8,322 bases of DNA from an uncultured Bacteroidales bacterium. GTDB lineage: Bacteria; Bacteroidota; Bacteroidia; Bacteroidales; UBA932. The notes beneath the pieces were generated by a model, which saw nothing but the letters and a program-made list of their open reading frames with translations, was not told the origin of the DNA and ran no database searches. Shown piece by piece: positions 5,521-8,322 of the stretch (its first letter is position 1; every line of letters begins with the position of its first letter). A program made the position numbers and the translations under genes. The stretch spans positions 1-8,322 of the forward strand of contig CAMHFA010000036.1 in the NCBI GenBank assembly GCA_946184255.1, read 5' to 3'.

Positions 5521-6519
5521 ATGGCACGTACCCGAATAGTTTTGTCCTGCACCGTCCTGTCACTCTTGCTGTTCTTGGTTTCATGCAGCAAGGGGATCTA
5601 TGTGATGGCAGTCCATCTGAACGAGAGTGCTCTGACTCTCAAGGTAGGTGAGACCGCAAAGTTGGTTGCCGTTGTGGAGCCCTCTGCTGCGGATTATGAC
5701 GGTATCAGCTGGTCCAGCAGTGATCCGTCTGTAGTCACCGTTGAGAATGGCGAGATTCAGGTACATAAGGTCGGCATTGCAGTCATTCGGGCTTCGGCTG
5801 GTGGAGTAGTCAGCAATATCTGCACGATAACCGTGGACTTGGAGCAGGTCCCTGAAGTTGCTGCCGAGATCATCCCTGAAGGGGTTGAAGAAACACCGGA
5901 GGCAGTCGAATCAACTGAAGAACCTGAACAGGCTGAAGAACCTGAACAGGCTGAAACTCTGGAAGAACCGGAATCTGAAATAACTGAAAACGACCCGGAA
6001 ACCGTTGAACCTGAAATAACGCCTGACGAATCAGAGTCAGTTGCGGAGGTTGAAGTTGTAGAGGGGACCTCTCCCGGGGTATCGGGCGAATGCTTTGTGT
6101 ACGTTGTGGATTTTGGAGAAAAAGGCTCTTACATCGACATTGACAGCCTTATAACGGTAACTGACTGGAGGGGCAGGAGTTTCGATGAATACCCAGATTA
6201 CTGGGGTTATTACGGGCCGTTTGAGTTCACCGTAGATATTGACAATGCCGAATGTGACCTGAACGGTACTAGACAGCCCCTTCCTAAGAGCATCACCCTT
6301 ATCCAGACTGGAGCAGGGGCCACTACCGTCAAGGATCCCTCTGGAGGAGGTGAGGTAAAACTTCCAGCAAACAGGCACGGCTTCCTTATGTGTAGGTTCA
6401 GCACCGTCGGCCTCACTGATGGCTTCAATATCTTTATCAAAGCCAAGGTCAAATACGGCTTCGGGACAATCCAGACGGACTGGATCGCCATTCCGGTTGT
6501 AATGGGAATCCCCGGGTGA
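5521..6519 (+). CDS. Lipoprotein with Big_2 domain, acidic Glu/Pro linker and unknown C-terminal domain
   Basis: This 332-aa protein has a type II signal peptide with lipobox LVSC, so Cys22 is lipidated. The following residues, SKGIY, lack the acidic stretch of the Bacteroidota surface-export signal, so a periplasm-facing anchor is somewhat more likely. Residues about 28-105 are a bacterial Ig-like (Big_2) domain: VHLNESALTLKVGETAKL, then WSSSDPSVVTV and a closing TITV strand. Residues 107-182 form a low-complexity linker with 28 Glu and no Lys or Arg, including two exact EEPEQA repeats (133-144). Residues about 187-332 look like a folded, beta-rich domain (YVVDFGEKGSYIDIDS, FEFTVDIDNAECDL, IFIKAKVKYGFG) that I do not recognise. 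The gene starts 20 bp after the esterase stop with no Shine-Dalgarno, and probably shares its transcript. A role in glycan binding or as a spacer for a surface assembly is possible, but nothing in the sequence shows it. Confidence 0.82.
   Translation: MARTRIVLSCTVLSLLLFLVSCSKGIYVMAVHLNESALTLKVGETAKLVAVVEPSAADYDGISWSSSDPSVVTVENGEIQVHKVGIAVIRASAGGVVSNICTITVDLEQVPEVAAEIIPEGVEETPEAVESTEEPEQAEEPEQAETLEEPESEITENDPETVEPEITPDESESVAEVEVVEGTSPGVSGECFVYVVDFGEKGSYIDIDSLITVTDWRGRSFDEYPDYWGYYGPFEFTVDIDNAECDLNGTRQPLPKSITLIQTGAGATTVKDPSGGGEVKLPANRHGFLMCRFSTVGLTDGFNIFIKAKVKYGFGTIQTDWIAIPVVMGIPG
5915..5955 (+). repeat. 18-bp tandem repeat in the lipoprotein linker
   Basis: The unit CTGAAGAACCTGAACAGG occurs twice without mismatch (5915-5932 and 5933-5950), followed by 5 bases of a third copy. 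The period is a multiple of three, so gain or loss of a unit keeps the reading frame and adds or removes one EEPEQA hexapeptide. This is the type of site where copy number can vary by slippage or recombination. Confidence 0.9.
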
Positions 6520-6536
6520 CAGGTTCGCTATTTAAG

Positions 6537-8171
6537 CTATCCGAGTTTTTCTGAGGCGAAAGCGATACGTCTCAAAGTCTCTGCCTTTCCGATGCGTGAG
6601 ACTATGTCGGCTATTCCGAGACCGCTCGCACTTCCTGCGAGGGTCAGACGCAGGGCATTCATGACCTTTCCCATCGGCCATTCGTTTCCCTTGATGAATT
6701 CCTCCAGTGCTGTTTCAATTGATCCTACCGACCATTCTCCGTCAAAGCCTGCCAGGAAGTCCTTCACCTTGAGGACATTTTCGGCTATCTCCGGTTTCCA
6801 GAATTTGTCCACGTCTTTCTGGATGAATTCCTCGGGAGCGGCAAAGAGGTAATGGGCGATGTCCCAGAAATCCTTTACGAAGGTAGCCCTCTCCTTGGTG
6901 AAGGAGACGACGTTGCGGACATATTCCTTTGTGAATATGTGTTTCTCCATGTCTGCACCGGCAACGTTGAAGACAGCTCCGGCTGTCAGGGCGCATTTGG
7001 GGCACTCAACCACGTTCATCCCGTGCTCTTCCAGTACTGGAACCAGGAGTTCAGTGAGTTCTTCATCCGATTTCAGCCTAAGGTATTCCCTGTTGTACCA
7101 GTGGGCTTTCTCGGGATTGAACTTCGCACCGGCCTTCTGTACCTTGTCAAGGGAGAATGCGCCTATCAGTTCTTCCATTGTGAACATTTCCCTGTCGTTT
7201 CCCGGGTTCCACCCGAGCATTGCCAGCATGTTGACGAAGGCCTCGGGGAAATAGCCGTCCTCGCGGTAGCCGCGGGATACTTCTCCTTCGGGATTGACCC
7301 ACTTCAGGGGGAAAACAGGGAATCCCATCTTGTCTCCGTCCCTCTTGCTGAGCTTCCCGTTGCCTACAGGCTTCAGGAGGAGGGAGAGGTGTGCGAAACG
7401 TGGCATTGTGTCTTCCCATCCGAATGCTTTGTAGAGCATGTAATGAAGGGGAAGGGAAGGAAGCCACTCCTCACCCCTGATGACCTCGGAAATATCCATC
7501 AGATGGTCATCGACAATGTTGGCCAGGTGATATGTCGGGAGTTCATCAGCCCTTTTCCAGAGCACCTTGTCGTCAAGGGTAGAAGTGTTGACCTCGATGT
7601 GGCCGCGGATCAGGTCATCCATCTTGACTATGGAATCGACCGGCATCTTGAAACGGATAGTCCAGTCTGTGGTCTCTTCGAGCAGTCTCTTCACCTCGTC
7701 TTCAGGAAGGGTGAGGGAATTGCGCATCTTCTCCCTGGTGGTCTGATTGTAGATGAACGTTTCCTTTGCGGCTTCAGCCTCAGAACGGGCATTGGCGAGC
7801 TCATCGGCAGTGTCGAAGGCATAATAGGCATAGCCATTGGCTATGAGTTGCTCGGCATATTTCCGATATATCGGCTTGCGCTGGCTCTGGCGGTACGGGG
7901 CATGCGGATGCCTGGGGCTCGCTTCTTCGACAATCTTCCCAGTAGTGTCCACTCCTTCGTCAGGGATGATACCGCACCAGTTGAGGGATTCGATGATATA
8001 TTCCTCGGCCCCAGGTACGAACCTGTGGGAGTCTGTGTCTTCTATCCTTATGATGAAGTCTCCGCCTTTCTGCTTGGCATAAAGGTAATTATATAGTGCC
8101 GTACGTACTCCGCCTATGTGGAGGGGTCCCGTCGGGCTGGGAGCGAATCTTACTCTAGTCCTTCTTTCCAT
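6537..8171 (-). CDS. gltX: Glutamyl-tRNA synthetase
   Basis: This cytoplasmic class I aminoacyl-tRNA synthetase charges tRNA(Glu). The HIGH motif appears as PLHIGG (His18 to Gly21) within FAPSPTGPLHIGGVRTALYN, and the KMSKS motif as KLSKR (273-277). IRIEDTD (41-47), YRQSQR (93-98) and EVIRGEEWLPS (229-239) are further signatures. The anticodon-binding helical domain covers about 330-544. At 544 aa it is longer than the usual 470-510. Extra residues lie around 76-91, before YRQSQR, and around 282-310, after KLSKR (FPVFPLKW and GEVSRGYREDGYFPEA); I associate the latter insert with Bacteroidota. The cysteine zinc site of the E. coli enzyme is absent; a lone CPKC occurs at 390-393. The start is set by the conserved motif right behind it. 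The gene begins 13 bp after the stop of the upstream partial gene, so they probably form an operon, and it converges on the lipoprotein gene with a 17-bp gap and no visible terminator. Confidence 0.97.
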   Translation of the reverse strand: MERRTRVRFAPSPTGPLHIGGVRTALYNYLYAKQKGGDFIIRIEDTDSHRFVPGAEEYIIESLNWCGIIPDEGVDTTGKIVEEASPRHPHAPYRQSQRKPIYRKYAEQLIANGYAYYAFDTADELANARSEAEAAKETFIYNQTTREKMRNSLTLPEDEVKRLLEETTDWTIRFKMPVDSIVKMDDLIRGHIEVNTSTLDDKVLWKRADELPTYHLANIVDDHLMDISEVIRGEEWLPSLPLHYMLYKAFGWEDTMPRFAHLSLLLKPVGNGKLSKRDGDKMGFPVFPLKWVNPEGEVSRGYREDGYFPEAFVNMLAMLGWNPGNDREMFTMEELIGAFSLDKVQKAGAKFNPEKAHWYNREYLRLKSDEELTELLVPVLEEHGMNVVECPKCALTAGAVFNVAGADMEKHIFTKEYVRNVVSFTKERATFVKDFWDIAHYLFAAPEEFIQKDVDKFWKPEIAENVLKVKDFLAGFDGEWSVGSIETALEEFIKGNEWPMGKVMNALRLTLAGSASGLGIADIVSRIGKAETLRRIAFASEKLG

Positions 8172-8184
8172 CGATAATAGTCAG

Positions 8185-8322
8185 TTAGTTGTTTTCTTTC
8201 TCCTGGCGTACCATCCTTTTGATCGCAGGCACGCTCTCAAGTTCACCTATGCTCTGGCCATATTCTACCACCAGTACCGGCTTCTTGTCGGCATCGAAGT
8301 GGAACCTCTTCACATTGTCGGC
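8185..8322 (-). CDS. C-terminal end of an unidentified gene upstream of gltX
   Basis: The minus strand is open from the window edge to a TAA at 8185-8187, giving the last 45 residues of a protein. They include a likely beta strand (KPVLVVEYG), a helix-like stretch (SVPAIKRMVRQ) and a charged tail (EKENN). I do not recognise the family from this fragment. The evidence that it is coding is the uninterrupted frame to the edge, an ordinary amino-acid composition without low complexity, and its position 13 bp ahead of gltX on the same strand, as in an operon. The start and most of the gene lie outside the window. Confidence 0.7.
   Translation of the reverse strand, partial: ADNVKRFHFDADKKPVLVVEYGQSIGELESVPAIKRMVRQEKENN

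Noticed and set aside
6520..6536. A bidirectional terminator between the lipoprotein gene and gltX.
   Set aside because: The gap is only 17 bp, and no stable stem or T-tract could be found in or next to it.
6852..8096. A 414-codon open frame on the plus strand, opposite gltX.
   Set aside because: It lies fully inside gltX, whose motifs are unmistakable. Its translation shows no family signature, and long antisense frames arise readily from the codon bias of a conserved gene.

Overview
The window looks like chromosomal DNA from a member of the Bacteroidota, probably a Bacteroidales gut or rumen type. The grounds are the end of an Rnf cluster in the order G-E-A, small barrel proteins and lipoproteins with Bacteroidota-style export signals, a GH116-type glycosidase next to a GxDLY-type SGNH esterase, a glutamyl-tRNA synthetase with the insertions I associate with that phylum, few Shine-Dalgarno sequences, and a perfect TAnnTTTG promoter box. 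No genus can be named from this.

Layout. Positions 1-1339 (+) hold the end of rnfG, then rnfE and rnfA, nearly head to tail: the last membrane subunits of a ferredoxin:NAD+ oxidoreductase that pumps ions. A small secreted outer-membrane-barrel-like protein follows at 1378-1854 (+). It runs tail to tail into, and overlaps by 36 bp, a large minus-strand gene (1819-4356) for an exported GH116 / GBA2-like glycoside hydrolase. That hydrolase diverges, across only 34 bp, from a plus-strand pair: an exported SGNH esterase (4391-5500) and a lipoprotein (5521-6519) made of a Big_2 domain, a very acidic linker and an unrecognised C-terminal domain. gltX (6537-8171, -) converges on this pair. Behind gltX the window ends in the last 45 codons of another minus-strand gene (8185-8322).

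How the genes fit together. rnfG-rnfE-rnfA are one transcription unit for energy conservation. The GH116 enzyme and the SGNH esterase look like a small glycan-processing module: a glycosidase for a beta-linked (or related) sugar and an esterase that would remove acyl groups. The lipoprotein is probably co-transcribed with the esterase. No SusC/SusD pair or local regulator is visible, so this is not a classical polysaccharide utilisation locus within the window. gltX and the partial gene form a separate, housekeeping-like minus-strand unit.

The most notable structure is the 34-bp divergent intergenic region. Each start codon has a TATATTTR box exactly 4 nt upstream, which suggests back-to-back promoters making leaderless or nearly leaderless transcripts. 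Other points are a perfect 10-bp-stem hairpin inside the 3' end of the GH116 gene, close to the convergent overlap, and an in-frame 18-bp tandem repeat in the lipoprotein linker. I saw no RNA genes, CRISPR array, insertion sequence or prophage gene. No gene-free stretch is longer than about 40 bp.
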